From: a bacterium
GTDB lineage: Bacteria > Krumholzibacteriota > Krumholzibacteriia > LZORAL124-64-63
Assembly: GCA_014730255.1 (NCBI GenBank)
Contig: WJIQ01000226.1
Coordinates: 1-42,439 of the forward strand
Direction of reading: 5' to 3'
Length of the DNA stretch: 42,439 nucleotides
Every line of letters starts with the position of its first letter. Position 1 is the stretch's first letter. Both the position numbers and the translations under genes were made by a program. Positions 24,870-33,162 of the stretch are shown here, piece by piece. The notes under the pieces were generated by a model. That model made no database searches. It had not been told where the DNA came from and worked only from the letters and a program-made list of their open reading frames with translations.

Positions 24870-25873
24870 TCCCGGTCTCGGTCCGCGTCGACCTGCCCCT
24901 GATCACCGCCAACGCGCGCGCGGCCTGCGAGCTGTGCGGCCGCTTTGGCATCGACGTCTGGGGCGTGACCAAGGCCGTGGCCGCCCAGCCCGGCATCGCC
25001 CGCGCCATGCTCGACGGGGGCGTGACCGCCCTGGCCGAGACCCGCCTCAGTGCGGTCAACCGCCTCGAGGAGAGCGGCGTGCCCGGGCCGTACTGGCTCC
25101 TGCGTTCGCCCGCCTACTGCGAGGTCGCCGAGACCATCGCCCTGGCCGACGGCAGCCTGGTGGCCGATCGCGGGGTGCTCGACCTCCTGCAGGCCGAGGC
25201 CCGCCGCACCGAGCGGCGCCATCGCGTGCTGGTGATGGTGGACATGGAGACCGGCCGCGAGGGCTTCCTGCCCGCCGAGGTGGGCGACGTCTGCCGGCAC
25301 GTGCTCGCCCAGAGCCACCTCGAACTCGAGGGTCTGGGCATCTACTTCGAGGCCCAGGGCGACGCCGACCAGCAGGCCGCCACCCTGGTGCGCCTGCGCG
25401 ACCTCGCCGACCGGCTCGGCCGGGAGCTGGGCCGGCCGATCCCGATGATCTCCGGCGGCTCGACCAGCATCGTGCGCACCCAGCTGCTCGACGGCCGCCA
25501 GCCCGCCGGGGTGACCAACGTGCGCCTGGGCACGGCCATCCTGCTGGGCATCGCCTCGTCGGTGGGTCCGCGGACGATCCCCGGCTTCCACCAGGACACC
25601 TTCGTGCTGAGCTGCGAGCTGAACGAGGTCAAGGTGCGCGGCCGGCGCCTCGGACTGCTGGCGATGGGCCACACCGACGCCGACCCGGACTATCTCTACC
25701 CCCTGCAGCCGGGGGTCAAGGTCGTCAAGGCGTTCAGCGACCACACGCTGGTCGACCTCGAGGAGGCCGACCCGTCCCTGCAGGCCGGCAGCACGCTGCG
25801 GTTCCACCTGGGCTACTACGCGCTCACCAAGCTGATGCACTCGCCCTGGGTGCGCCACGAGTTCGTGCGCTGA
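24866..25873 (+). CDS. PLP-dependent amino-acid racemase (alanine/ornithine racemase family)
   Basis: This 335-aa protein has the fold-type III alanine-racemase N-terminal barrel. Lys36 in VWGVTKAVAAQPGIARAML is the PLP lysine, and GGVTALAETRLSAV, GLGIYFEAQGD, MISGGSTSI and NVRLGTAILLG follow the pattern of the ornithine/YhfX-like branch. It should interconvert L- and D-forms of an amino acid in the cytoplasm; the substrate is not evident. Translational coupling to the AsnB-like gene suggests the two act on one product, for example a D-amino acid amide or a decorated glycan (inference). Confidence 0.88.
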   Translation: MIPVSVRVDLPLITANARAACELCGRFGIDVWGVTKAVAAQPGIARAMLDGGVTALAETRLSAVNRLEESGVPGPYWLLRSPAYCEVAETIALADGSLVADRGVLDLLQAEARRTERRHRVLVMVDMETGREGFLPAEVGDVCRHVLAQSHLELEGLGIYFEAQGDADQQAATLVRLRDLADRLGRELGRPIPMISGGSTSIVRTQLLDGRQPAGVTNVRLGTAILLGIASSVGPRTIPGFHQDTFVLSCELNEVKVRGRRLGLLAMGHTDADPDYLYPLQPGVKVVKAFSDHTLVDLEEADPSLQAGSTLRFHLGYYALTKLMHSPWVRHEFVR

Positions 25874-25907
25874 TCCGGCGCCGGGTCGATCGCCCCCGGC
25901 GAATTCG

Positions 25908-25938
25908 CTGTTTCGCATTATCATGATCGTTGAAACAG
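25908..25938 (+). promoter_or_regulatory. Inverted repeat CTGTTTC-N17-GAAACAG before ovoA
   Basis: A perfect 7-bp inverted repeat lies in the 102-bp gap between the racemase stop and ovoA (25976). The spacer includes TATCAT, a possible -10. It could be an operator, or an RNA hairpin in the leader. Confidence 0.4.
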
Positions 25939-25975
25939 GAATCGCCACCGGATTCCCTGCCTGGAGGTACGTTCC

Positions 25976-28090
25976 ATGTCGCTCACGCCCACGCCCGCCC
26001 GCACCCCCATCCTCGACCTCGGCTCGGTCGAGGAGAAGCGGGAGGAGATCCGGCGCTACTTCCACGACACCTACGACGTCTACGAGAAGCTCTTCGAGGT
26101 CATGGCCGAGGACGAGGCCTACTACCGCCGCGCCGACCCCCTGCGCCATCCGCTGATCTTCTATCTCGGCCACACCGCCGTCTTCTACGTCAACAAGCTG
26201 GTGCTGGCCAAGTTCACCGAGCGCATCAACCCGAAGTTCGAGTCGATGTTCGCCATCGGCGTGGACGAGATGAGCTGGGACGATCTCGACGAGCAGAACT
26301 ACGACTGGCCGCCGGTGGCCGAGGTCTGGGAGTACCGCCGCAAGGTGCGGGCGATGGTCGACGAGCTGATCTCCGGGATGCCCCTGTCCATGCCCATCAC
26401 CTGGGACTCGCCGTTCTGGGTGATCATGATGGGCATCGAGCACGAGCGCATCCACCTGGAGACCAGCTCGGTGCTCATCCGACAGCTGCCGCTGGACCTG
26501 CTGCGCGAGCACCAGGACTGGCCGGTGTGCCCCGACCGCGGCGAGGCGCCCGCGAACGAGCTGCTGCCCGTGCCGGGCGGACGGGTCACCCTGGGCAAGA
26601 GCCGCGAGCACGGCCTGTACGGCTGGGACAACGAGTACGGCCAGCTCGAGGCGAGCATCCAGACGTTCGAGGCCGCGAAGTACCTGGTGAGCAATGGCGA
26701 GTTCCGCGAGTTCGTCGACGCCGGCGGCTACCGCGAGCCCCGCTGGTGGACCGAGGAGGGCTGGGGCTGGCGCGAGTACACCCAGGCCGAGGCCCCGCGC
26801 TTCTGGGTCGAGGGCCCCGACGGCCAGTGGCGCCTGCGCTGCATGGTGCAGGAGATCCCCATGCCCTGGAACTGGCCCGTCGAGGTCAACCAGCTCGAGG
26901 CCAAGGCCTTCTGCAACTGGAAGGCCGCGCAGACCGGCCGGCCGGTGCGCCTGCCCACCGAGGAGGAGTGGTACCGCCTGCTCGACCACGCCGGCCTGCC
27001 CGACCAGCCCGAATGGGACCGCGAGCCCGGCAACATCAACCTCGCCCGGTACGCGTCGTCGGTGCCGGTGACCGACCATGCGCAGGGCGACTTCCACGAC
27101 GTCATGGGCAACGTCTGGCAGCACACCGAGACCCCGATCACCGGCTTCCCCGGCTTCCAGGTCCACCAGCTGTACGACGACTTCTCCACGCCGACCTTCG
27201 ACACCAAGCACAACCTGATCAAGGGCGGCTCTTGGATCTCCACGGGCAACGAGGCCACCCACGACAGCCGCTACGCCTTCCGCCGGCACTTCTACCAGCA
27301 CGCCGGCTTCCGGTACATCGTCTCCGACGCGCCCGTGGTGATCCGCGACGACGTCTACGAGACCGACGAGCTGGTGGCCCAGTACTGCGAGTTCCACTAC
27401 GGCCGCGAGTACTTCGGCGTGCCCAACTACAACATCCGCCTCGCCGAGATCTGCGCCGAGCTGATGGCCGGCCGGCCCACCGGTCGCGCCCTCGACCTCG
27501 GCTGCGCCACCGGCCGCGCGTCGTTCGAGCTCGCGCGCACCTTCGACCACGTCACCGGCATCGACTTCTCGGCGCGATTCATCCGCATCGGGCACGAGCT
27601 GCAGGAGAAGGGCCGCAGCCGCTACGCCATCCGCGAGGAGGGCGAGATCATGAGCTACCACGAGATCTCGCTGGCCGACCTCGACCTGGACGACGTGCGC
27701 GACCGCGTGGAGTTCTGGCAGGGCGACGCCCACAACCTCAAGCCGCAGTTCACCGGCTACGACCTGGTCCTCGCCGCCAACCTCATCGACCGTCTCTACG
27801 AGCCGGCGAAGTTCCTCGCGCGCATCCACGAGCGGATGAACCCCGGCGGCCTGCTGGTGATCACCTCGCCCTACACCTGGCTCGAGGAGTTCACGCCGCA
27901 GGAGAAGTGGATCGGCGGCAAGAAGGTGGCCGGCGAGAACGTGACCACGCTCGACGGGCTCGAGGAGGAGCTGAAGGACCGGTTCACCCGGCGCGGCGAG
28001 CCGCGGGACGTCGAGTTCGTGATCCGCGAGACGGCGCGGAAGTATCAGCACTCGGTGGCGCAGCTCACGGTGTGGGAGTACACGCCATAG
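25976..28090 (+). CDS. ovoA: 5-histidylcysteine sulfoxide synthase / 4-mercaptohistidine methyltransferase OvoA
   Basis: OvoA makes ovothiol A, a methylated thiohistidine antioxidant: it joins cysteine to histidine by an oxygen- and iron-dependent step and later methylates the imidazole. The 704-aa length and domain order fit: an N-terminal DinB-like domain with the HX3HXE iron motif (His156, His160, Glu162 in EHERIHLE), a central FGE/sulfatase-modifying-type domain (VMGNVWQHTETPITGFPGF, LIKGGSWISTGNEA), and a C-terminal methyltransferase with ALDLGCATGRASFELA. GGAGGT precedes the ATG. The lyase for the second step is not in the window. The gene ends just before a long hairpin. Confidence 0.95.
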   Translation: MSLTPTPARTPILDLGSVEEKREEIRRYFHDTYDVYEKLFEVMAEDEAYYRRADPLRHPLIFYLGHTAVFYVNKLVLAKFTERINPKFESMFAIGVDEMSWDDLDEQNYDWPPVAEVWEYRRKVRAMVDELISGMPLSMPITWDSPFWVIMMGIEHERIHLETSSVLIRQLPLDLLREHQDWPVCPDRGEAPANELLPVPGGRVTLGKSREHGLYGWDNEYGQLEASIQTFEAAKYLVSNGEFREFVDAGGYREPRWWTEEGWGWREYTQAEAPRFWVEGPDGQWRLRCMVQEIPMPWNWPVEVNQLEAKAFCNWKAAQTGRPVRLPTEEEWYRLLDHAGLPDQPEWDREPGNINLARYASSVPVTDHAQGDFHDVMGNVWQHTETPITGFPGFQVHQLYDDFSTPTFDTKHNLIKGGSWISTGNEATHDSRYAFRRHFYQHAGFRYIVSDAPVVIRDDVYETDELVAQYCEFHYGREYFGVPNYNIRLAEICAELMAGRPTGRALDLGCATGRASFELARTFDHVTGIDFSARFIRIGHELQEKGRSRYAIREEGEIMSYHEISLADLDLDDVRDRVEFWQGDAHNLKPQFTGYDLVLAANLIDRLYEPAKFLARIHERMNPGGLLVITSPYTWLEEFTPQEKWIGGKKVAGENVTTLDGLEEELKDRFTRRGEPRDVEFVIRETARKYQHSVAQLTVWEYTP

Positions 28091-28099
28091 GTTGACGGG

Positions 28100-28182
28100 G
28101 CCACCATGGGCACGCGCAGGGGGCGGTCGGAAATACGCTTCGCGAATATTTCTGACCGCCCCCTGCGTGTGCCCATGGTGGC
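28100..28182 (+). terminator. 36-bp-stem hairpin after ovoA
   Basis: Left arm 28100-28135 pairs with right arm 28147-28182 over 36 consecutive positions, with an 11-nt loop. The two non-Watson-Crick positions (28114/28168 and 28129/28153) are G-U pairs in the plus-strand RNA but A-C mismatches in the minus-strand RNA, which points to function in the ovoA transcript. No T-run follows. It sits between convergent ovoA and the gene ending at 28235. Confidence 0.7.
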
Positions 28183-28234
28183 GCCGCGTCGGGAGGGGAT
28201 GAGGGGAACGCGTGCGGAAGGTCGGGGGTGCGGG

Positions 28235-28918
28235 TCAGACCGTCATCGCAGTGCCGTTGTCCGCCGGTCCCAGGCCCAGGAACAGGTCGGCCGCGCGAGG
28301 GGCCCAGTCCTCCGGCGACGAGAAGGACGCCGCTCCGTCACCGAACGCCTGGCGGAGCATGTCGGTATCGATGATGCCGGGGTTGACGGCGACGGCGGCC
28401 ATTCCGCGCGGTAGCTCCTGGGCCAGGGCGCGGGTGAGGCCCTCGACCGCCCACTTGCTCGCGCAGTAGGGTGCGACCTCGGGCGCGGTCGACCGTCCCC
28501 AGCCCGAACTGAGGTTGGCGACGACGCCACCGCCGGCGGCGATCATCGCCGGCACGAGGGCGCGGATCACGTTCACGGTCCCGCCGACGTTGACGGCCAT
28601 CAGCCGGTCGAACTCGGCGGCCGGGACCTCCCACAGGGGGGCGGGGTCGTTCATCAAACCGGCGTTGTTGATCACCAGATCGGGCGGGCCGGCCTGGGCG
28701 ACGATCCGGCCGGCCCAGGCGGCGACCGCCTCGTCGTCGGCCACGTCGACGGCGGCGAAGTCGTGGGGCGCCGGATGAGAGGCGGCGAGCTCGGCGACGG
28801 CCGCATGGTCGCGAGCGCAGCCGAGCACGGTGTGGCCGCGGGCGATCAGCTCGCGGGCGAGGGCCAGGCCGAGGCCGCGCGAGGCGCCGGTCAGGACGAT
28901 GGTGCGTGGGTCGGTCAT
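28235..28918 (-). CDS. Short-chain dehydrogenase/reductase (SDR)
   Basis: This 227-aa classical SDR has the nucleotide motif TGASRGLG (10-17), NNAG near residue 85, the catalytic serine in NLSSGWG, and YCASK with the Tyr and Lys of the active site. It should oxidise or reduce an alcohol or carbonyl with NAD(P)H; the substrate is unknown. The arginine after the GAS motif hints at NADPH (inference). An AGGAG lies about 11 nt before the start. It stands alone, convergent with ovoA and divergent from the gene at 29100. Confidence 0.92.
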   Translation of the reverse strand: MTDPRTIVLTGASRGLGLALARELIARGHTVLGCARDHAAVAELAASHPAPHDFAAVDVADDEAVAAWAGRIVAQAGPPDLVINNAGLMNDPAPLWEVPAAEFDRLMAVNVGGTVNVIRALVPAMIAAGGGVVANLSSGWGRSTAPEVAPYCASKWAVEGLTRALAQELPRGMAAVAVNPGIIDTDMLRQAFGDGAASFSSPEDWAPRAADLFLGLGPADNGTAMTV

Positions 28919-29022
28919 GGGCGGTCGTCTCCTGGACGTGGTCGGATCGGTCGCTGGACTCGATCCCCCAGCCTAGCGGCACTGGACGCCGGCCGCTCTC
29001 TCCCCGGCCGGGACGGGCCGTC

Positions 29023-29052
29023 TTGACGCCACGCGATCAATGCGCGTACGCT
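29023..29052 (+). promoter_or_regulatory. Candidate promoter of the gene at 29100
   Basis: TTGACG (29023-29028) and TACGCT (29047-29052) are 18 bp apart. The pair resembles that at 5063-5090 (TTGACGCC ... TACGTT). Confidence 0.4.
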
Positions 29053-29099
29053 CACTCGCGATCACCCGTTCCGAATCCACCACTGTCTGGAGATGCGCC

Positions 29100-29636
29100 A
29101 TGACGATCCGTATCCTCGTCGCGACGACCCTGCTTCTCGTGGCTGCGATCGCCGGGCCGGCCACTGCCGGCGAGTTCGCCCTCTCCTGGCAGGACCAGCT
29201 GACCGCGGGCACGCGGCTGATCATCGAGGGATTCTACGTGGGCATCGAGCCGATCGAGGACCTCGGTCCCCCGGACGCGCCGCAGAACCTCACGATCACC
29301 CCGGGCGACGCACCGGCCGAGCGCGACCCGGATCTTCCGGACGGACCCGCCATCGTCCACGGCACCTACCACGCGTTCCTCGGCGATGCGGCGGTCCTCG
29401 ACGATTGCGCGATGATCGTCGATCTCGGCGCCATCGCGCGCGAGGACGACGACGGGTACGTCACGTTCCAGACCGGCGGCTTCGCCGACGGCGCGACGGC
29501 CTACCTGCACCTCAGCCGCAGCGACGGGCCGCTGGACGAGCGCGAGTGGGACATCTCCGAGATCGTGGTCGGAGCGCCACGCGCGGCGGATCCGGGGCCG
29601 CCGGGGCAGCCCGGGATGGTCCAGTTCGAGCGGTGA
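29100..29636 (+). CDS. Small secreted hypothetical protein
   Basis: This 178-aa protein has a signal peptide (MTIRILVATTLLLVAAIAGPATAGE). The mature part is acidic and probably beta-rich (ALSWQDQLTAGTRLIIEGFY, GYVTFQTGGFADGATAYLHL), with a Pro/Gly-rich end (DPGPPGQPG). I do not recognise a family. The start at 29100 follows GGAG and yields a clean signal peptide. It lies alone on the plus strand, its stop 20 bp from the convergent larC end. Confidence 0.65.
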   Translation: MTIRILVATTLLLVAAIAGPATAGEFALSWQDQLTAGTRLIIEGFYVGIEPIEDLGPPDAPQNLTITPGDAPAERDPDLPDGPAIVHGTYHAFLGDAAVLDDCAMIVDLGAIAREDDDGYVTFQTGGFADGATAYLHLSRSDGPLDEREWDISEIVVGAPRAADPGPPGQPGMVQFER

Positions 29637-29655
29637 CGCGCGGGGCCCGGTCAGC

Positions 29656-30825
29656 TCACGAGTCCAGTCCATCACCATCGGCCAGCCGCTGCGCCTCGCG
29701 CATCACGCGCTGCAGCGGGACCCCCGCACGCTCGCTACAGCGCACGCAGTCCTCGTACTCCGGCGTGCGCCGGACCGCGCCCGACGGCAGCGTGACCGTC
29801 TTGATGGCGACCTCGCCCCAAGACGTGGTCACCGCGCCGGTCGTCCGCGGCAGCATGATCCGTTCGACCCGCTGGTAGCGCACGCCGATGGTCGTGGTCT
29901 CCTCGAGGATCATCGCCGCGACCTCGTCGCGGACCGCCGTCGGCACCAGGACCTCCAGCCGGTGGCCCGGCCGGCCCTTCTTCATCAAAAGGGGCGTGAT
30001 GGTCACGTCGAGGGCGCCGGCGTCCAGCAGGCGCCGCTGCAGGTGCTCGCCGAGCAGCTCGCCGCTGACGTCGTCGAGGTTGGCCTGCACGACCCAGACC
30101 TCGCCCGCGGACGCGGTCACGGGCCGGGCCAGGGCCAGACGCAGGCAGTTGGGCTGCTCGAGGTCGCGCGAGCCGGCGCCGTAGCCCGAGGCGACGGTCG
30201 TGTGCTCGCCGATGGTGAACGACGGGTCCAGCGCGCGCAGGATCGCCGCGCCGGTGGGCGTGGTCATCTCCGCGGCGATCGGACCGGGCACCGTCGGCAT
30301 GCCCTGCAGGATACGCTCGGTGGCCGGCGCGGGCACGGGCAGACGGCCGTGGTCGCAGTCGACGAATCCGTGGCCGGTGCAGATCGGTCCGCAGACGACG
30401 CCGGCGAGGTCGAGTCGGCTCAGGAGCAGCGCCGTGCCCACGATGTCGAGGATCGAGTCGACCGCGCCGACCTCGTGGAAGTGCACCTGTTCAACCGGGA
30501 CGCCGTGGACCGTGGCCTCGGCTTCGCCCAGGACGGCGAAGATGCGGCGTGCCAGGATGCGCGCGCCGTCGTCGAGGTCGGACCGGTCGATGATGGCGTG
30601 GATGTCGGCGAGGTGGCGCGCGACGGGCTCGGTCTCGTCGACCACCACGACCCGCGTGCACGCCAGGCCCCGGCGCGAGGTCCGGCCGATCTCGAGGGAC
30701 GCGCCGGCGAGGCCCAGCCGCGCAGGCAGGGAGGTCAGGTCGTCGGCGCCGCCGGCGAGGTCGACCAGCGCACCGAGCATCATGTCGCCGCTGATGCCGC
30801 TGAAGGGCTCGATCTTGAGGATCAT
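29656..30825 (-). CDS. larC: Nickel insertion protein LarC (nickel-pincer cofactor synthesis)
   Basis: LarC places nickel into the pyridinium bis-thiocarboxylic mononucleotide, the last step of the cofactor used by lactate racemase. This 389-aa protein is a single full-length reading frame, unlike the frameshifted larC of Lactiplantibacillus plantarum. It shows MILKIEPFSGISGDMMLGAL at the start, VHFHEVGAVDSILDIVG, and TPLLMKKGRPGHRLEVL, all typical. A His/Asp-rich part (CTGHGFVDCDHGRLPVP) may hold nickel. The start overlaps the larB stop by 4 bp. It closes the operon that begins at 37174. Confidence 0.95.
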   Translation of the reverse strand: MILKIEPFSGISGDMMLGALVDLAGGADDLTSLPARLGLAGASLEIGRTSRRGLACTRVVVVDETEPVARHLADIHAIIDRSDLDDGARILARRIFAVLGEAEATVHGVPVEQVHFHEVGAVDSILDIVGTALLLSRLDLAGVVCGPICTGHGFVDCDHGRLPVPAPATERILQGMPTVPGPIAAEMTTPTGAAILRALDPSFTIGEHTTVASGYGAGSRDLEQPNCLRLALARPVTASAGEVWVVQANLDDVSGELLGEHLQRRLLDAGALDVTITPLLMKKGRPGHRLEVLVPTAVRDEVAAMILEETTTIGVRYQRVERIMLPRTTGAVTTSWGEVAIKTVTLPSGAVRRTPEYEDCVRCSERAGVPLQRVMREAQRLADGDGLDS

Positions 30826-31481
30826 CGGCGCATCCGTTCCGGATCGAGGATGCGGGCGGCGGCGATGGCCGCGCCGAATCCGTTGTCGATGTTCACCACC
30901 ACGAGGCCGTTGGCGCAGCTGGCGAGCATGGCGTGCAGCGCAGCGGTCCCGCCCTCGGCCACGCCGTAGCCCACACTGGTGGGCACGCCGATCACCGGTC
31001 GCCGCACCAGCCCCGACAGCACCGACGGCAGCGCCCCCTCGAACCCCGCCACGCAGATCACGACGTCGGACTCGCGGATGTCCGCGAGCGAGCCCATCAG
31101 GCGGTGGACGCCGGCCACGCCCTTGTCCACGTGCAGGCGCGTCTCGAGGCCGAGGAACCGCAGCACGGCCGCGCATTCGGCCACCACCGGCACGTCGGAC
31201 GTGCCGGCGGCGACGATCGCGACCGTCCCGTGGTCGCGTCGCGGGCGCTCCTCGCCCAGGAGCAGGGTCCGCGAGGCCGGGTCGTGGCGCAGGTCGTCGG
31301 CGGCGCCGGCGAGGGCCTCGGCCTTCGCCGCGTCGATCCTGGTCACCAGACCGCTCTCGCCCCGGGCGCGGAACGCGCCGAGGATCGCGCCGATCTGTTC
31401 GGTCGACTTGGACTCGCCGAACACGAACTCGGGGAATCCCAGCCGCCCGTCCCGCTCGAAATCGATGTCGTGGTCGTTCAT
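30822..31481 (-). CDS. larB: LarB, pyridinium-3,5-biscarboxylic acid mononucleotide synthase
   Basis: LarB carboxylates nicotinic acid adenine dinucleotide and releases AMP, the first step in making the nickel-pincer nucleotide. The 219-aa protein shows the AIR-carboxylase-like C-terminal domain (VAIVAAGTSDVPVVAECA, VVICVAGFEGALPSVLSGL, VIGVPTSVGYG, VVVNIDNGFGAA) and the LarB N-terminal segment LGFPEFVFGESKSTEQI. The start at 31481 is 14 bp after the larE stop. Its end overlaps larC. Confidence 0.95.
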   Translation of the reverse strand: MNDHDIDFERDGRLGFPEFVFGESKSTEQIGAILGAFRARGESGLVTRIDAAKAEALAGAADDLRHDPASRTLLLGEERPRRDHGTVAIVAAGTSDVPVVAECAAVLRFLGLETRLHVDKGVAGVHRLMGSLADIRESDVVICVAGFEGALPSVLSGLVRRPVIGVPTSVGYGVAEGGTAALHAMLASCANGLVVVNIDNGFGAAIAAARILDPERMRR

Positions 31482-31495
31482 CGTCTGCCTCGCGG

Positions 31496-32308
31496 TCAGC
31501 CCAGCGCACGGTTCAGCTTGCCGGACACGAATCCCTCCGGATCGATCTCCACGGTCGCGAACCCCAGGTCGGCGAACGCCGTGGCCAGGTCGGCCCGCAT
31601 CGCCTCGAGCCCGGCCACCTGGTCGCGCGGGACCTCGATGCGGGCATGGGTGCCGTGATGACGGACCCGGGACACGGCGAACCCTCGCTGCTCGAGCCAC
31701 GCCTCGCCGGCTTCGATCTGCCGTAGCTTCGCCCCGGTGATCTCGCTGAAGTAGGGGATGCGGCTGCTCAGACACGGGCTCGCGGGCTTCTCCCAGCACG
31801 CGAGGTCGAGGCGCCGGGCCAACTGGCGCAGCTCGTCCTTGGTGACCTCGCACTCGGCCAGCGGACCGCGGACCGCGAAGCGCGCCACCGCGCGCAGGCC
31901 GGGCCGGTAGTCGCCGTGGTCGTCGACGTTCTCGCCGCCGAGGACGTGCGCGAACCCGAGCTCCTGCCGGACCTGATCGAGCTGGTCGAAGAGGACCGAC
32001 TTGCAGTGGAAGCAGCGGTCCTCCGGGTTGGCGCGATAGCGCGGATCGTCGAGCTCGGTGGTCGCGACCACGCGCAGCGGGATGTCGTGGCGCGCGGCGA
32101 ACGCGACCGCCCCGTCGAGGTCGCGGCGCTTCAGGCTCGGCGAGTCGCCGACCACGGCCAGGCACCGGTCCCGCCCCAGGTGCCGGCGCGCGAGGTAGGC
32201 CACGAGCGAGCTGTCGACGCCGCCCGAGAAGGCGACCACGGCCGACGGGCAGGCGGCGAACCAGCGCTCGAGATCGGCCAGGATGGTGTCGATGCGATCA
32301 TGTGTCAT
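31496..32308 (-). CDS. larE: LarE, ATP-dependent sulfur transferase for the nickel-pincer cofactor
   Basis: LarE adenylates the biscarboxylic mononucleotide and swaps each carboxylate oxygen for sulfur. The 270-aa protein has the PP-loop SGGVDSS (28-34) and Cys179 in KPASPCLSSRIPY. That cysteine is at the place of the sacrificial cysteine of the L. plantarum enzyme, so this LarE may consume its own sulfur. The gene starts 12 bp after the DUF6599 stop and ends 14 bp before larB. Confidence 0.95.
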   Translation of the reverse strand: MTHDRIDTILADLERWFAACPSAVVAFSGGVDSSLVAYLARRHLGRDRCLAVVGDSPSLKRRDLDGAVAFAARHDIPLRVVATTELDDPRYRANPEDRCFHCKSVLFDQLDQVRQELGFAHVLGGENVDDHGDYRPGLRAVARFAVRGPLAECEVTKDELRQLARRLDLACWEKPASPCLSSRIPYFSEITGAKLRQIEAGEAWLEQRGFAVSRVRHHGTHARIEVPRDQVAGLEAMRADLATAFADLGFATVEIDPEGFVSGKLNRALG

Positions 32309-32320
32309 GAGCGACCTCGT

Positions 32321-33151
32321 TCAGGGAGCGGCTGCGGTCAGGATCTCGACCGCCCGGTCGAGATCGGCGAGGTCGGCCACGCCGAGCATCGAATCCTCGT
32401 CGCCCAGCAGCGCGACCACGCCCGAATAGGGGATCTCGCGCCAGATCAGCTGGCGGCCGTCCGGACGCTCCTGGCGATTCCAGCGTGCGGTGTCGCTCAG
32501 CAGAGCGCGGCCGGGCCGCAAGGTGAAGAGACGATACTCGGTACCGTCGGCGAGCGCATACGTGGCGTGCACGCAGCTCGACAGGTCCTCCAGGCCGAGG
32601 AACGCCCGCCCGGCGAAGGCCACCGTCCCGGACTGGCGCCCCTCGTCGGGCAGCTCGGCGAGCTGGGGTGGCAGACCATCCCGGCCGGGCAGTCCGGCGG
32701 CCACGTCCCCCAGCAACGACGCCAGCGACCCGGCCGACACGTCGCCACCGGCGATCTCGGCCTTGACGTAGAAGCGGTCCTTGAGCATGAGGCCGCGGTA
32801 CGGAGGCTGCAGCACGGCCGCCGCGCCGACGTCGGTGATCTCGGGCTCGTCGTCCGGACGTTCGCGCTCGTAGACGCCGAACGCGTCGAGGGGCCCGCCC
32901 ATGTCGTACACGCTGATGGTCACGTACCGGTCGCCCTGCTCGAGGTCCCGCACGATCAGCTCGCGGAAGCCGTAGCTCAGGAACAGGTCGGCCGCACCAT
33001 TGATGTACTCCCACAGATCGTCGCGACCGTATCGGTACTCCTCGTCCACGGCGGACCAGCCGTCGGGAACCGGGACGTGCACCACGTCCTGCTGAGCCGA
33101 CGCCGTCGTCGCGAGGACGAGCGCCATGGCGATGATCATCAGCATCCTCAC
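32321..33151 (-). CDS. Exported DUF6599 family protein
   Basis: This 276-aa protein has a signal peptide (VRMLMIIAMALVLATTASAQ). The rest fits DUF6599: YGRDDLWEYINGAADLFLSYGF, VTISVYDMGGPLDAFGVYERER, and DRFYVKAEIAG. Family members recur next to Fe-S membrane proteins but have no known role. I favour the GTG at 33151 because TAGGAGG lies 7 nt upstream; the ATG at 33145 is the alternative. That ribosome binding site overlaps the stop of the aldo/keto reductase, so the two are coupled. Confidence 0.82.
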   Translation of the reverse strand: MRMLMIIAMALVLATTASAQQDVVHVPVPDGWSAVDEEYRYGRDDLWEYINGAADLFLSYGFRELIVRDLEQGDRYVTISVYDMGGPLDAFGVYERERPDDEPEITDVGAAAVLQPPYRGLMLKDRFYVKAEIAGGDVSAGSLASLLGDVAAGLPGRDGLPPQLAELPDEGRQSGTVAFAGRAFLGLEDLSSCVHATYALADGTEYRLFTLRPGRALLSDTARWNRQERPDGRQLIWREIPYSGVVALLGDEDSMLGVADLADLDRAVEILTAAAP

Positions 33152-33162
33152 GTCGTCGCCTC

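Noticed and set aside
24536-28051. An open minus-strand frame of 1171 codons opposite the AsnB-like, racemase and ovoA genes
   Set aside because: It is antisense to three well-supported genes, lacks domains and is rich in Gly, Val, His and Arg, as expected for the mirror frame of GC-rich coding DNA.
29656-31509. A LarB-LarC fusion read as one 617-codon frame
   Set aside because: The upstream part of that frame is out of phase with larB, whose own frame runs from 31481 to 30822; larC starts at the overlapping ATG at 30825.
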